Shown: positions 1-8,896 of the stretch, piece after piece
How the letters are laid out: the number at the start of each line of letters is the position of its first letter
Numbering within the stretch: the first letter of the stretch is position 1
Assembly: GCA_900552755.1 (NCBI GenBank)
Contig: USAY01000022.1
Span: forward strand, 1 to 21,432
Length of the DNA: 21,432 nt
From: an uncultured Collinsella sp.
GTDB taxonomy: Bacteria > Actinomycetota > Coriobacteriia > Coriobacteriales > Coriobacteriaceae
Direction: 5' to 3'
Notes under the pieces: generated by a model
Told to the model about the DNA's origin: nothing
Seen by the model: only the letters and a program-made list of their open reading frames with translations
Database searches by the model: none
Position numbers and translations under genes: made by a program

Positions 1-2
1 TG

Positions 3-1373
3 CCCCTTACGACGACCAGCTATGGCGATTCGCCCTATCAGTCGTTCTCGGCCCGCGCAGGCAACCCCAACTTTATCGACTTTGCCGAGCTTATCGAGGC
101 AGGGTATCTGGAGCAGCGCGATATCGATGGCGTGTATCTGGGATCCGACCCCAGCAATGTCGACTACGGTGCTATCTTTGACGGCCGCCGTCAGATTCTC
201 GACCGCGCCGCTGAGCGCTTTGCTGCCGACAAGCCGGCCGATTTCGATGACTTTATCCAGGCCAACGAGGACTGGCTCATCCCCTACTGTGAGTTCATGA
301 CCGTCAAAGAGGAGTGCGGTCTCAAGGCGTTTTGGGAGTGGCCCGCGGAGCTCCGCACCCGCGGCGAGGCTTCCGCCAAGGTCTGCGCCGACCATCCGGC
401 GCATATGCTCTACCACCAGATGACGCAGTACTTTTTCGATCGCCAGTGGAGCCGCCTCAAGGCCTATGCCAACGAGCGCGACATTCTCATCATCGGCGAC
501 CTGCCCATCTATGTCTCGCGTGACTCCGTCGAGATGTGGGCGACACCTGAGCTCTTTAAGATCGACGCCGCCGGCAATCCGGTGAGCGTCGCCGGCACGC
601 CGCCCGACCAGTTCTCGGCCACCGGCCAGTACTGGGGCAACCCCATCTACGACTGGGACGCCATGGAGTCCGACGGCTTCTCCTGGTGGGAGGGCCGCAT
701 TCGCGCCGCCCTCGACATGTACGACGTCATCCGCCTGGATCACTTCCGCGGCTTCGAGGCCTATTGGGAGGTGCCGTTCTCCTCGCCCGATTCGTCCTAC
801 GGTTCGTGGACGCAGGGTCCCGGCCTCAAGTTCTTCAAGACGCTCGAGGAAAAGCTCGGCACGCTGCCCATCATCGCCGAGGACCTGGGCTTCCTCACCC
901 CCGGCGTCATCGACATGCGCGACAACTCGGGCTTCCCCGGCATGAAGATCCTGCAGTTTGCCTTTGAGGGCACCAACTCGTACTACCTGCCGCATAACTA
1001 CATCGCCAACACCGTCGCCTATGTGGGCACCCACGACAACGAGACGGCGCGCGGTTGGTTTGAGGGAACGGCCACCCCCCGTCAGCGCGAGCAGGCAGCC
1101 CTGTACACCCATCAGCAGGCCGGCGAACCCATGGCAGATGCACTCAACCGCACCATCGCCGCCAGCGTGAGCGACACGTGCATCTACACCATGCAGGACC
1201 TGCTCAACTTGGGCAACGAGGCGCGCATCAACACCCCTGCCACGCTGGGCGGCAACTGGACCTGGCGCATGCTCGACGGCGCCATCACCCGCGAGCTCGA
1301 GCACAAACTCACCGACTGGACCGAGACCTACTTCCGCATCCCGTCGGAAGCCGAAATCGAGCTTCCTCAATAG
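3..1373 (+). CDS. malQ: 4-alpha-glucanotransferase (amylomaltase), 5' end cut by the window edge
   Basis: This enzyme (GH77) moves alpha-1,4-glucan segments between maltodextrins in the cytoplasm and releases glucose. The reading frame is open from base 3 to the stop at 1371-1373 and gives 456 residues. It begins at the conserved GH77 stretch around SYGDSPYQSFSA, so roughly the first 50 residues lie outside the window. The GH77 hallmarks are present: VAGTPPDQFSATGQYWGNP, RLDHFRGF with the nucleophile Asp codon at 738-740, IIAEDLG with the acid/base Glu at 879-881, and GTHDNET with the transition-state Asp at 1035-1037. The ATG at 132 lies inside the conserved domain and is not the start. A phosphorylase gene follows in the same direction, the usual partner for maltodextrin breakdown: MalQ lengthens short oligomers and the phosphorylase shortens them again. 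Confidence 0.95.
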   Translation, partial: PLTTTSYGDSPYQSFSARAGNPNFIDFAELIEAGYLEQRDIDGVYLGSDPSNVDYGAIFDGRRQILDRAAERFAADKPADFDDFIQANEDWLIPYCEFMTVKEECGLKAFWEWPAELRTRGEASAKVCADHPAHMLYHQMTQYFFDRQWSRLKAYANERDILIIGDLPIYVSRDSVEMWATPELFKIDAAGNPVSVAGTPPDQFSATGQYWGNPIYDWDAMESDGFSWWEGRIRAALDMYDVIRLDHFRGFEAYWEVPFSSPDSSYGSWTQGPGLKFFKTLEEKLGTLPIIAEDLGFLTPGVIDMRDNSGFPGMKILQFAFEGTNSYYLPHNYIANTVAYVGTHDNETARGWFEGTATPRQREQAALYTHQQAGEPMADALNRTIAASVSDTCIYTMQDLLNLGNEARINTPATLGGNWTWRMLDGAITRELEHKLTDWTETYFRIPSEAEIELPQ

Positions 1374-1421
1374 GAGCTACCGCGCCCGACCCCTCCCCAC
1401 CGTGCGGACGCGCTTGTTTTT

Positions 1422-1459
1422 CCCGCGCGAGGCCACCCCAATCCCCTCGCGCGGGCTTC
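1422..1459 (+). terminator. Hairpin between malQ and the phosphorylase gene, probable weak terminator or attenuator
   Basis: There is a perfect 11-bp stem, CCCGCGCGAGG at 1422-1432 pairing with 1445-1455, with a 12-nt loop. It is followed by CTTCTT rather than a clean T run. It sits 48 bases after the malQ stop and 46 bases before the likely start of the phosphorylase gene. Transcription could be partly terminated here, or the hairpin could protect the malQ mRNA end. The short, imperfect T tail makes complete termination uncertain. Confidence 0.55.
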
Positions 1460-1501
1460 TTATGAATTGCAGACATGAAACAACCCATCACAGGAGAAAA
1501 C

Positions 1502-3769
1502 ATGCCCCAAATTAACCTCATGGAACTCGCCGAGCAGTCTTTTGGCACCTCGCTCGAGCAGCTCGACGACCGTCGCATTTACAAGCTGCTGGTCAAACTC
1601 GTGCAGGAGCGCTCCGCCGCCCGCCCGCTCAACAACGGCAAGAAAAAGCTCTATTACATTTCCGCCGAATTTTTGATCGGCAAGCTGCTCATCAACAACA
1701 TGATCGACCTCGGCATCTACGACGAGGTTAAGGACCAGCTCACCGCCGCAGGCCACGACCTCAACAAGATCGAGGAATTCGAGGTCGAGCCGTCGCTCGG
1801 CAACGGCGGCCTGGGCCGCCTGGCCGCATGCTTCCTGGATTCCATCGCCACGCTGGGCTTGACCGGCGATGGCGTGGGCCTCAACTATCACTACGGCCTG
1901 TTCCGTCAGCGCTTTGTCGACAACCAGCAGAAGGCCGTCCCCGACGAGTGGCTCGGTGAGCAGGACATCCTAGTCGACGATGACCGCTCCTACACCGTCG
2001 AGTTCGGCGATTTTGCCGTTACTTCCAAGCTCGTCAACATCGATGTGCCCGGTTACGGCCAGCCCACCAAGAACCGCCTGCGCCTGTTCGACCTGGCGAG
2101 CGTCGACGACGGCCTGGTCCCCGGCAGCTCCATCGACTTCGACAAGACCGAGATCGCCAAGAACCTCACCTTGTTCCTCTACCCCGACGATTCCGACGAG
2201 CAGGGCCGCCTACTTCGCATCTATCAGGAGTACTTCATGGTGAGCAACGCCGCCCAGCTCCTGATCGACGAGGCCGTCGAGCGCGGCAGCAACCTGCACG
2301 ATCTGGCCGACTACGCCGTGGTCCAAATTAACGACACGCACCCCACCATGGTCATCCCCGAGCTCATTCGCTTGCTCACCACCGAGCATGGCATCGAGTT
2401 TGACGAGGCCGTGACCATCGTACGCTCCATGGTCGCCTACACTAACCACACGATTCTTGCCGAGGCGCTCGAGAAGTGGCCGCTCGCCAGCCTGCAGAAG
2501 GTCTCCCCTGCCATCGCCGACATTATCGTCAAGCTCAATGAGATCGCGAAGGCCGAGCACGATGACCCGCGCGTCGCCATCATCGACAAACACGATACCG
2601 TCCACATGGCCCACATGGACATCCACTTTGGCTTCTCCATCAACGGCGTAGCCGCCCTCCACACCAAGATCCTGGAGGACACCGAGCTTCATCCGTTCTA
2701 CGAAATCTATCCCGAGAAGTTCTCCAACAAGACCAACGGCATCACCTTCCGCCGCTGGATCCATGGGGCCAACCCCGCGCTCGCTAGCCTGCTCGACGAT
2801 GTGATCGGCACCGACTGGCGCAGCACCGGCGATCTGAGCAAACTCGCCAAGTTCGCTGACGACAAGGACGTTCTTGAGCGCCTGGCCGCCACCAAGGTCG
2901 AGGCCAAGGCCATCATGCGCCAGTTCATGGCGCTCGAGCAGGGCGTGACCATTCCCTCCAACGCCATCATCGACGTCCAGGTCAAGCGCATCCACGAGTA
3001 CAAGCGTCAGCAGATGCTCGCGCTCTACATCATCTGGAAGTACCTCGATATCAAGAACGGCAACAGACCTAAGCACCCCGTCACCATCATCTTTGGCGGC
3101 AAGGCGGCGCCTGCCTACACTATCGCGCAGGACATCATCCATCTGATCTTGACGCTGTCGCAGTGGATTGCAAACGACCCCGACGTGGCTCCCTACCTGC
3201 AGGTCGTCATGATCGAGAACTACAACGTCACCGCCGCCGAGCGCGTGATCCCCGCCGCTGATATCTCCGAGCAGATCAGCCTGGCCTCCAAGGAGGCGAG
3301 CGGCACCTCCAACATGAAGTTCATGCTCAACGGCGCCCTAACCCTGTGCACGCTTGACGGCGCCAACGTGGAGATTGCCGAGCTCGTGGGCGACGAGAAC
3401 ATCTATACCTTTGGTGCCTCGTCCAAACAGGTCGAGCAGCTCTACGCCGACGGCATCTACAACGCCGGTGCGCTCTACCGCAAGCCCGGAATTAAACTGC
3501 TGGTGGACTTCATCACCAACCCAGCCTTTATGGCAACCGGCAACGCCGAGCGCCTGCAGCGCCTGCACGACGACATTAAGGGCAAGGACTGGTTTATGGC
3601 CCTGCTCGACATTGAGGAGTACATCCAGACCAAGGAGCGCGTGCTGGCCGACTACGAGGACCAGGACGCCTGGATGCGCAAGGCGCTCATCAATATCGCC
3701 AACGCCGGCACCTTCTCGTCCGACCGTACGATCTCCCAGTACAACGACGAGATCTGGCACCTGAGCTAA
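1502..3769 (+). CDS. glgP: Glycogen/maltodextrin phosphorylase (GT35)
   Basis: This PLP-dependent alpha-glucan phosphorylase releases glucose-1-phosphate from non-reducing ends of glycogen or maltodextrin in the cytoplasm. The N-terminal KLYYISAEFLIGKLL and EPSLGNGGLGRLAACFLDS motifs are typical. The PLP site is EASGTSNMKFMLNGAL, with the Schiff-base lysine at about residue 606 (codon 3317-3319). The C-terminal SSDRTISQY..IW ending is also typical. I chose ATG 1502 because AGGAG at 1492-1496 sits five bases upstream. An in-frame ATG at 1475 would add nine residues but has no such site. At 755 residues it is shorter than E. coli GlgP (about 815), mainly at the N-terminus. Whether it prefers stored glycogen or imported maltodextrin cannot be read from the sequence; the malQ neighbour favours maltodextrin. 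Confidence 0.95.
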   Translation: MPQINLMELAEQSFGTSLEQLDDRRIYKLLVKLVQERSAARPLNNGKKKLYYISAEFLIGKLLINNMIDLGIYDEVKDQLTAAGHDLNKIEEFEVEPSLGNGGLGRLAACFLDSIATLGLTGDGVGLNYHYGLFRQRFVDNQQKAVPDEWLGEQDILVDDDRSYTVEFGDFAVTSKLVNIDVPGYGQPTKNRLRLFDLASVDDGLVPGSSIDFDKTEIAKNLTLFLYPDDSDEQGRLLRIYQEYFMVSNAAQLLIDEAVERGSNLHDLADYAVVQINDTHPTMVIPELIRLLTTEHGIEFDEAVTIVRSMVAYTNHTILAEALEKWPLASLQKVSPAIADIIVKLNEIAKAEHDDPRVAIIDKHDTVHMAHMDIHFGFSINGVAALHTKILEDTELHPFYEIYPEKFSNKTNGITFRRWIHGANPALASLLDDVIGTDWRSTGDLSKLAKFADDKDVLERLAATKVEAKAIMRQFMALEQGVTIPSNAIIDVQVKRIHEYKRQQMLALYIIWKYLDIKNGNRPKHPVTIIFGGKAAPAYTIAQDIIHLILTLSQWIANDPDVAPYLQVVMIENYNVTAAERVIPAADISEQISLASKEASGTSNMKFMLNGALTLCTLDGANVEIAELVGDENIYTFGASSKQVEQLYADGIYNAGALYRKPGIKLLVDFITNPAFMATGNAERLQRLHDDIKGKDWFMALLDIEEYIQTKERVLADYEDQDAWMRKALINIANAGTFSSDRTISQYNDEIWHLS

Positions 3770-3794
3770 TTCGGTTTCATCGCCCATCCTCTTG

Positions 3795-3829
3795 AAAACG
3801 GAGCCACGGCAACGCGGCTCCGTTTTTTG
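3795..3829 (+). terminator. Rho-independent terminator of the malQ-glgP unit
   Basis: CGGAGCC at 3799-3805 pairs with GGCTCCG at 3816-3822. Flanking A and T runs (3795-3798 and 3823-3828) extend the stem. Six T residues follow immediately. It starts 26 bases after the glgP stop. Confidence 0.9.
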
Positions 3830-3868
3830 TGCCCGCACGTTACCCTGTGATCCGACTCGGCCAAACAA

Positions 3869-4084
3869 TCTCGATCCATAACAACTACTCAACCAAAACG
3901 GTCCCAGCTGTTACAGATTGAGACATACCGGCCCCTCCCCTTGGGTTTATCTCAATCTGTAACATCTAGCAGGTGAAATTCGCCTTTGGTGTTACAGATT
4001 TAGATGAAATGGTTAGCTCAGCGGAACCGTCTCGATCTGTAACATCTAACGTCCGAAATCGGCCCTATCCGTTACAGATCGAGA
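3869..4084. repeat. Array of a 14-bp word in alternating orientation, period about 40 bp
   Basis: Copies related to GTTACAGATYGAGA are at 3910-3923 (+), 3950-3963 (-), 3991-4004 (+, TTTAGA variant), 4030-4043 (-) and 4071-4084 (+). A degraded copy, 12 of 14 bases, is at 3869-3882 (-). Start-to-start distances are 41, 40, 41, 39 and 41 bases. The 25-28 bases between copies are unrelated to one another, except that both clear minus-oriented copies are followed by ATCTA. Neighbouring copies can pair as hairpins in two alternative registers. No protein-coding gene is credible here. The array lies in the convergent gap between the glgP terminator and the terminator of the ABC operon, so it is not in an obvious promoter position. 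Function is unknown. Confidence 0.85.
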
Positions 4085-4117
4085 CAAACGACCGGTCAGA
4101 CAGTCCCAACGCAAAGA

Positions 4118-4156
4118 AAGGCTCCTCTCTCGCCCAGTGGACGGGAGGGGAGCCTT
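4118..4156 (-). terminator. Terminator of the sugar ABC transporter operon
   Basis: AAGGCTCC at 4118-4125 pairs with GGAGCCTT at 4149-4156, and the stem continues inward with wobble pairs to a short loop. Read on the - strand the hairpin is followed by TCTTTGC. It lies about 70 bases beyond the stop codon of the ATPase gene. On the + strand the tail is only TATATG, so it mainly serves the - strand. Confidence 0.7.
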
Positions 4157-4224
4157 ATATGTGACCGCGGCAAAAGGATGGCAATACCGCAGTCGCCCAA
4201 AGGGAGGGCCTGGATGCACCGGGC

Positions 4225-5424
<1,200 letters not shown>

Positions 5425-5441
5425 GTCTCTACCTTTCGATA

Positions 5442-5468
5442 TGCGGCGCCACGCTGAGGGGCGCCGCA
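5442..5468 (-). other. Intercistronic hairpin between malG-like and ATPase genes
   Basis: A perfect 9-bp GC-rich stem (TGCGGCGCC at 5442-5450 with 5460-5468) and a 9-nt loop lie between the permease stop and the ATPase ribosome-binding site. No T run follows on either strand, so a processing or mRNA-stabilising role is more likely than termination. Confidence 0.6.
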
Positions 5469-5492
5469 GAAACTTGCAAAACAGTTACGGCA

Positions 5493-6332
5493 TCAGCCCT
5501 TGACGGCACCTGCCACCACGCCGTCGATGATGTACTTCTGGCAGAGGATGTACATGATGACGATGGGGATAACGACCATCATGATGCAGGCCATCATGGG
5601 GCCGAGCTCGACGTGGCCGTAGCCGCCGCGGAAGTACTGGATCAAAATAGGAATGGTCTTGTACTTGGTGGAGTCGAGCGTAAGGTAGGGCAGAAGATAG
5701 TCGTTCCAGACCCACATGGTCTCGAGGATGCCGACCGAAAGATAGGTGGGCTTCATGATGGGAAGGACGATCTTAAAGAACACCTGGACCGGGTTGCAGC
5801 CGTCGATCATGGCCGCCTCTTCGATCTCGAGCGGAATGTTCTTTACAAAGCCGGCGAACATAAAGACCGCCAGGCCCGCGCCAAAGCCGAGGTAGATAAA
5901 GCAGATGTTGAACGGCGTGTTGAAGCCGATGCGGTCCGCCAAATTGGACAGCGTGAACATGAGCATCTGGAACGGTACGACCATCGAGAACACGAACAGG
6001 TAATAGAAGAAGTTCGAGATCTTGCTGTTGACGCGCACTACGTACCAAGCACACATGGAGCAGCACACCAGAATCAGCACGACCGACGTGACCGTGATGA
6101 TGAGCGAGTACATAAATGCCGAGGCAAAGCCCTGCTCGTTAAGGGCATGCATGTAGTTTGCGAGGCCGTTGAACGTCTCGGGCGTGAGCAGATCGAATGC
6201 CGTGGTGGTGCTGATTGCAGTTGCCTTTTTAAAGGAATTGAGCGCAATCATGAACACGGGGTAGATCCACGCGAGCGACAGAATCGTAAAGAAAATCGAG
6301 AGCGCGCGGTTGATAACCTTATCGCGTTTCAT
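5493..6332 (-). CDS. Sugar ABC transporter permease, MalG-like
   Basis: This is the second membrane subunit of the CUT1 sugar importer. The 279 residues contain about six hydrophobic segments, starting with one at about 9-33 typical of the MalG family. The cytoplasmic EAA loop EIEEAAMIDGCNPVQVFFKI lies in the C-terminal half and docks on the ATPase. The start ATG overlaps the stop of the MalF-like gene as TAATG, with a strong AAGGAGGT site inside the end of that gene. The two permeases are therefore translationally coupled. Substrate is not determined by the sequence; the neighbouring glucan enzymes suggest an alpha-glucoside or maltodextrin. Confidence 0.93.
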   Translation of the reverse strand: MKRDKVINRALSIFFTILSLAWIYPVFMIALNSFKKATAISTTTAFDLLTPETFNGLANYMHALNEQGFASAFMYSLIITVTSVVLILVCCSMCAWYVVRVNSKISNFFYYLFVFSMVVPFQMLMFTLSNLADRIGFNTPFNICFIYLGFGAGLAVFMFAGFVKNIPLEIEEAAMIDGCNPVQVFFKIVLPIMKPTYLSVGILETMWVWNDYLLPYLTLDSTKYKTIPILIQYFRGGYGHVELGPMMACIMMVVIPIVIMYILCQKYIIDGVVAGAVKG

Positions 6333-7186
6333 TACTGCTGCACCTCCTTGGACCTCGTGGCCTTAAGCTGAATCATGGAGATGGCTACGACCAGGATGCA
6401 GAAGATAACCGCCTTGGCCTGACCGATGCCCTGCCATGCGATACCGGCACGCGAATAGAACGTGTTGTAGATGTTCAGGGCGAGCATCTCGGTGGAGTGC
6501 GCGGGAGCGCCGCCGGTAAGGGCGAGGTTCTGGTCGAACAGCTTAAAGCCGTTGGTGATGGACAGGAACAGGCAGATAGTGATGGTCGGCATCAGGTTAG
6601 GGATCTTAACCTTCCAAAACGTCTGCCATGCCGTGGCACCGTCGACCTTGGCGGCCTCGATGTAGTCGGACGGAATGGACTGCAGACCAGCGATGTAGAT
6701 GATCATCATGTAGCCGACCTGCTGCCACAGGGTCAGGATGATAAGGCCCCAGAAGCCAGCAGCAGAGTTAAGGGCGATGAGCTGGGCGCCCACGTTGGAG
6801 AGCAGGCAGTTAATCAGAATCTGCCAGATGTAGCCCAGCACGATGCCGCCGATCAGGTTAGGCATAAAGAAGATCGTACGGAAGATGTTGGTGCCCTTGA
6901 GCGCTTTGCGGGTGAGCGCCTGCGCGATGGCGAGGGCGATCACGTTGATGAGCACCGTCGACAGGAAGGCAAACGCCACGGTAAAGAAGAACGACGTGGC
7001 AAACTGCGGATCGGACAGTGCGCGCACGTAGTTCTCGATACCGACAAAGTGCGTGTTGTTGATGGTAATAAACTGGCAGAACGAGAGATAGAAACCCTGG
7101 ATAAAGGGGATCACGAACCCGATCATAAACGCCAGACACGTGGGCAGCATAAAGAGCGGCCACCAGCGCTTGAGTGCTTTGCCCAT
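6332..7186 (-). CDS. Sugar ABC transporter permease, MalF-like
   Basis: This is the first membrane subunit of the importer: 284 residues with about six transmembrane segments. The EAA loop is YIEAAKVDGATAWQTFWKV, followed by IPNLMPTI. It lacks the extra N-terminal helices and the large periplasmic loop of E. coli MalF, as is usual in Gram-positive CUT1 systems. The start ATG has GAAAGGA seven bases upstream. It follows the binding-protein gene after 87 bases that contain a strong hairpin, and it overlaps the next gene by one base. Confidence 0.93.
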   Translation of the reverse strand: MGKALKRWWPLFMLPTCLAFMIGFVIPFIQGFYLSFCQFITINNTHFVGIENYVRALSDPQFATSFFFTVAFAFLSTVLINVIALAIAQALTRKALKGTNIFRTIFFMPNLIGGIVLGYIWQILINCLLSNVGAQLIALNSAAGFWGLIILTLWQQVGYMMIIYIAGLQSIPSDYIEAAKVDGATAWQTFWKVKIPNLMPTITICLFLSITNGFKLFDQNLALTGGAPAHSTEMLALNIYNTFYSRAGIAWQGIGQAKAVIFCILVVAISMIQLKATRSKEVQQ

Positions 7187-7206
7187 AGAAGGGTCCTTTC
7201 AATATG

Positions 7207-7242
7207 CAGGGGGCGGGCAAACCAACGTCTGCCCGCCCCCTG
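7207..7242 (-). other. Intercistronic hairpin between binding-protein and permease genes
   Basis: CAGGGGGCGGGCA at 7207-7219 pairs perfectly with 7230-7242 (13 bp, 10-nt loop). On the - strand it is followed by CATATTGAAAGG, with no T run. It sits right after the binding-protein gene, where many sugar ABC operons carry a structure that keeps the binding-protein mRNA more abundant than the permease mRNA. It could also be a leaky terminator. Confidence 0.7.
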
Positions 7243-7273
7243 TCGCTAATCAGATAGCTTGGGCAGCAACTGC

Positions 7274-8590
7274 TTACTCGGAAGCAGCCTTCTCGGTCTT
7301 CCAGCCATCGACGAAGGCGTTCTTGACGCCGTCCCACTTGCTGTTGTCGGCAGCATAGGCAATCAGAGCCTGCTTGAGGTTCTTCTTCCACTCCTCAGAG
7401 GGGATGTAAACGAAGTCCCAAGCGACGGTCTTCTTGCCGTCCTTGGCCATGGCAACGGCCTGCTGCGAGAAGACGTTGGTGGTCTCCTTAGCGCTCTTGA
7501 ACGGGGCAGTCAGACCCATCTTGTCAGCGATGATGCTGGTGGCGGTGTCAGAAGTGACGCACCAATACATGAAGTCCTCGGTGGCCTTCTGGGCATCCTC
7601 GGAAGCCTGGGAGCTGACGCACCAGTAGTTCTCGCCGCCGGAGCACAGGCCCTGGTTCTCCTCGCCGTCGACACCGATGTAGATGGGCATCATGCCAATC
7701 TGATCGTCGGTCATGCCAGCCTTGGTGAGGTCAGCGTAGGCCCAAGAACCGTTCTGATAGAAGACGGCCTTGCCGGTTGCGAACTCGTTTGTGGCGTCGT
7801 CGCCGGTCTTGGAGGCAAGCTGCGAAGGATCGCAGGTGGAGTCGGTGATGTACAGGTCGAAAATCTGCTTGAAGTTGTCGAGATACTCGCCCTTGATCTC
7901 GTCGTCCTCCTGGTTGTGCTCCTTCTCGAACTCGTAGTAGAGCGGGAGGTTGGCGAGGTGGGTGGTGTAGCGCCAGCTGGAGGAGTCGTCCATGCCAGCG
8001 GAAGTGAAGGCGCCCTCAACACCAAGCTCGTCCTTGCGGGCCTGGATGTCGTCGGCACAAGCCTTCAGCTTGTCGAAGGAGTTGATGTCCTCGGCCTTGT
8101 AACCAGCCTTCTCGAGCAGCTGCTTGTTGTAGATGATGCCGTAGCTCTCCTGGACCCAGTCGATACCCAGATCCTTGCCGTCGGACTGCAGAGCCAGGGA
8201 GTCGTCAATGAGCTCACCGCGGAGCTTGGTATCGGACAGGTCGGCGCAGTAATCCTTCCAGTTCTTAAGACCGGTGGGGCCGTTGACCTGGAACAGGGTC
8301 GGAGCGGAGCTCTTGGACATCTCGGACTTGAGCTTCTCCTCGTAGGTGTTGGAGGCGGCGGTCACGATCTTGACCTCGACGCCCTTCTCCTTCTTATAGG
8401 CCTTGGCGATCTCCTTCCACTCCTTGTCGACCTCGGGCTTGAATTGGAGGAAGTAGACCTCGGCAGCGTCACCAGAAGCAGAGGAGCCGGAGCCGGCAGA
8501 ACCACCGCAGCCCACGAGACCCAGACCAAGAACCGCAGCCGCGGAACCAGCAAAGCCCAGGAACTGCCTTCTGCTCATTTCGTTCTTCAT
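7274..8590 (-). CDS. Sugar ABC transporter substrate-binding lipoprotein
   Basis: This extracellular solute-binding protein (SBP_bac_1 fold) delivers sugar to the permeases. I chose ATG 8590 (438 residues) because AAGGGTGG lies just upstream on the - strand. An in-frame ATG at 8608 would put that site inside the gene. The N-terminus MSRRQFLGFAGSAAAV has a twin-arginine motif followed by a hydrophobic stretch and the lipobox LVGC, so the protein is probably a Tat-exported lipoprotein anchored by that cysteine. A Ser/Gly linker follows, then the binding domain. The downstream permeases and ATPase complete the importer. The nearby glucan enzymes and TreR-like regulator make an alpha-glucoside plausible, but I cannot name the sugar. 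Confidence 0.92.
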   Translation of the reverse strand: MKNEMSRRQFLGFAGSAAAVLGLGLVGCGGSAGSGSSASGDAAEVYFLQFKPEVDKEWKEIAKAYKKEKGVEVKIVTAASNTYEEKLKSEMSKSSAPTLFQVNGPTGLKNWKDYCADLSDTKLRGELIDDSLALQSDGKDLGIDWVQESYGIIYNKQLLEKAGYKAEDINSFDKLKACADDIQARKDELGVEGAFTSAGMDDSSSWRYTTHLANLPLYYEFEKEHNQEDDEIKGEYLDNFKQIFDLYITDSTCDPSQLASKTGDDATNEFATGKAVFYQNGSWAYADLTKAGMTDDQIGMMPIYIGVDGEENQGLCSGGENYWCVSSQASEDAQKATEDFMYWCVTSDTATSIIADKMGLTAPFKSAKETTNVFSQQAVAMAKDGKKTVAWDFVYIPSEEWKKNLKQALIAYAADNSKWDGVKNAFVDGWKTEKAASE

Positions 8591-8690
8591 TACAATCCAC
8601 CCTTTCACACCGTGGCGGCACCCTTTGCCGCCGCCTTCGGAGATTGGCTCGGGGACTTTGCCCCTTTTGCTGATTTGTACGATACGCTAT

Positions 8691-8800
8691 TTGGCTAGTT
8701 GTTTGAACAAGTATTACTAGAGCGGTAGAAAAACTTCGGTGAACGGTAATTTCAACTTGATACTTGACAAGTTTTGTATAAACAATTATTTGTTATCGAA
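8691..8800 (-). promoter_or_regulatory. Probable promoter/operator region of the ABC operon
   Basis: This AT-rich stretch lies upstream of the binding-protein gene. A perfect palindrome ACTTGACAAGT is at 8762-8772. Two words close to TTGTTTAAAC lie at 8699-8708 (TTGTTTGAAC) and 8774-8783 (TTGTATAAAC). The same word recurs in the two promoters around the repressor and PTS genes. A possible - strand promoter is TTGTTT, 17 bases, TATCAA, which would place the palindrome inside it. The exact promoter is uncertain. Confidence 0.45.
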
Positions 8801-8803
8801 TGC

Positions 8804-8858
8804 AGAGAAAACGCCCGGTCAAGCCGATGCATCGTCGGTTTGACCGGGCGTTTTCTCT
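8804..8858 (-). terminator. Strong terminator downstream of the GntR regulator gene
   Basis: A perfect 19-bp stem (8804-8822 with 8840-8858) continues inward with wobble pairs. On the - strand it ends in TTTTCTCT, and on the + strand likewise, so it is nearly symmetrical and may work in both directions. It lies 38 bases after the repressor stop and separates its transcript from the ABC operon. Confidence 0.85.
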
Positions 8859-8896
8859 TTGAGGGCATGAGTCTCGTCAGGCTGCGAGCTAGCCGG

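Noticed and set aside
3869..4084. CRISPR array
   Set aside because: The repeats are only 14 bases, alternate in orientation and vary in sequence, and no cas genes are present.
3973..4164. Small + strand gene inside the repeat array
   Set aside because: It spans the repeats and runs into a terminator hairpin, with no ribosome-binding site and no recognisable protein.
8591..8608. Longer N-terminus for the binding protein (ATG 8608)
   Set aside because: The ribosome-binding site for ATG 8590 lies inside this extension, and the signal peptide starts properly without it.
7259..8698. 479-codon + strand frame opposite the binding-protein gene
   Set aside because: It is an antisense shadow of a clear lipoprotein gene, with a Leu/Gly/Val-rich composition.
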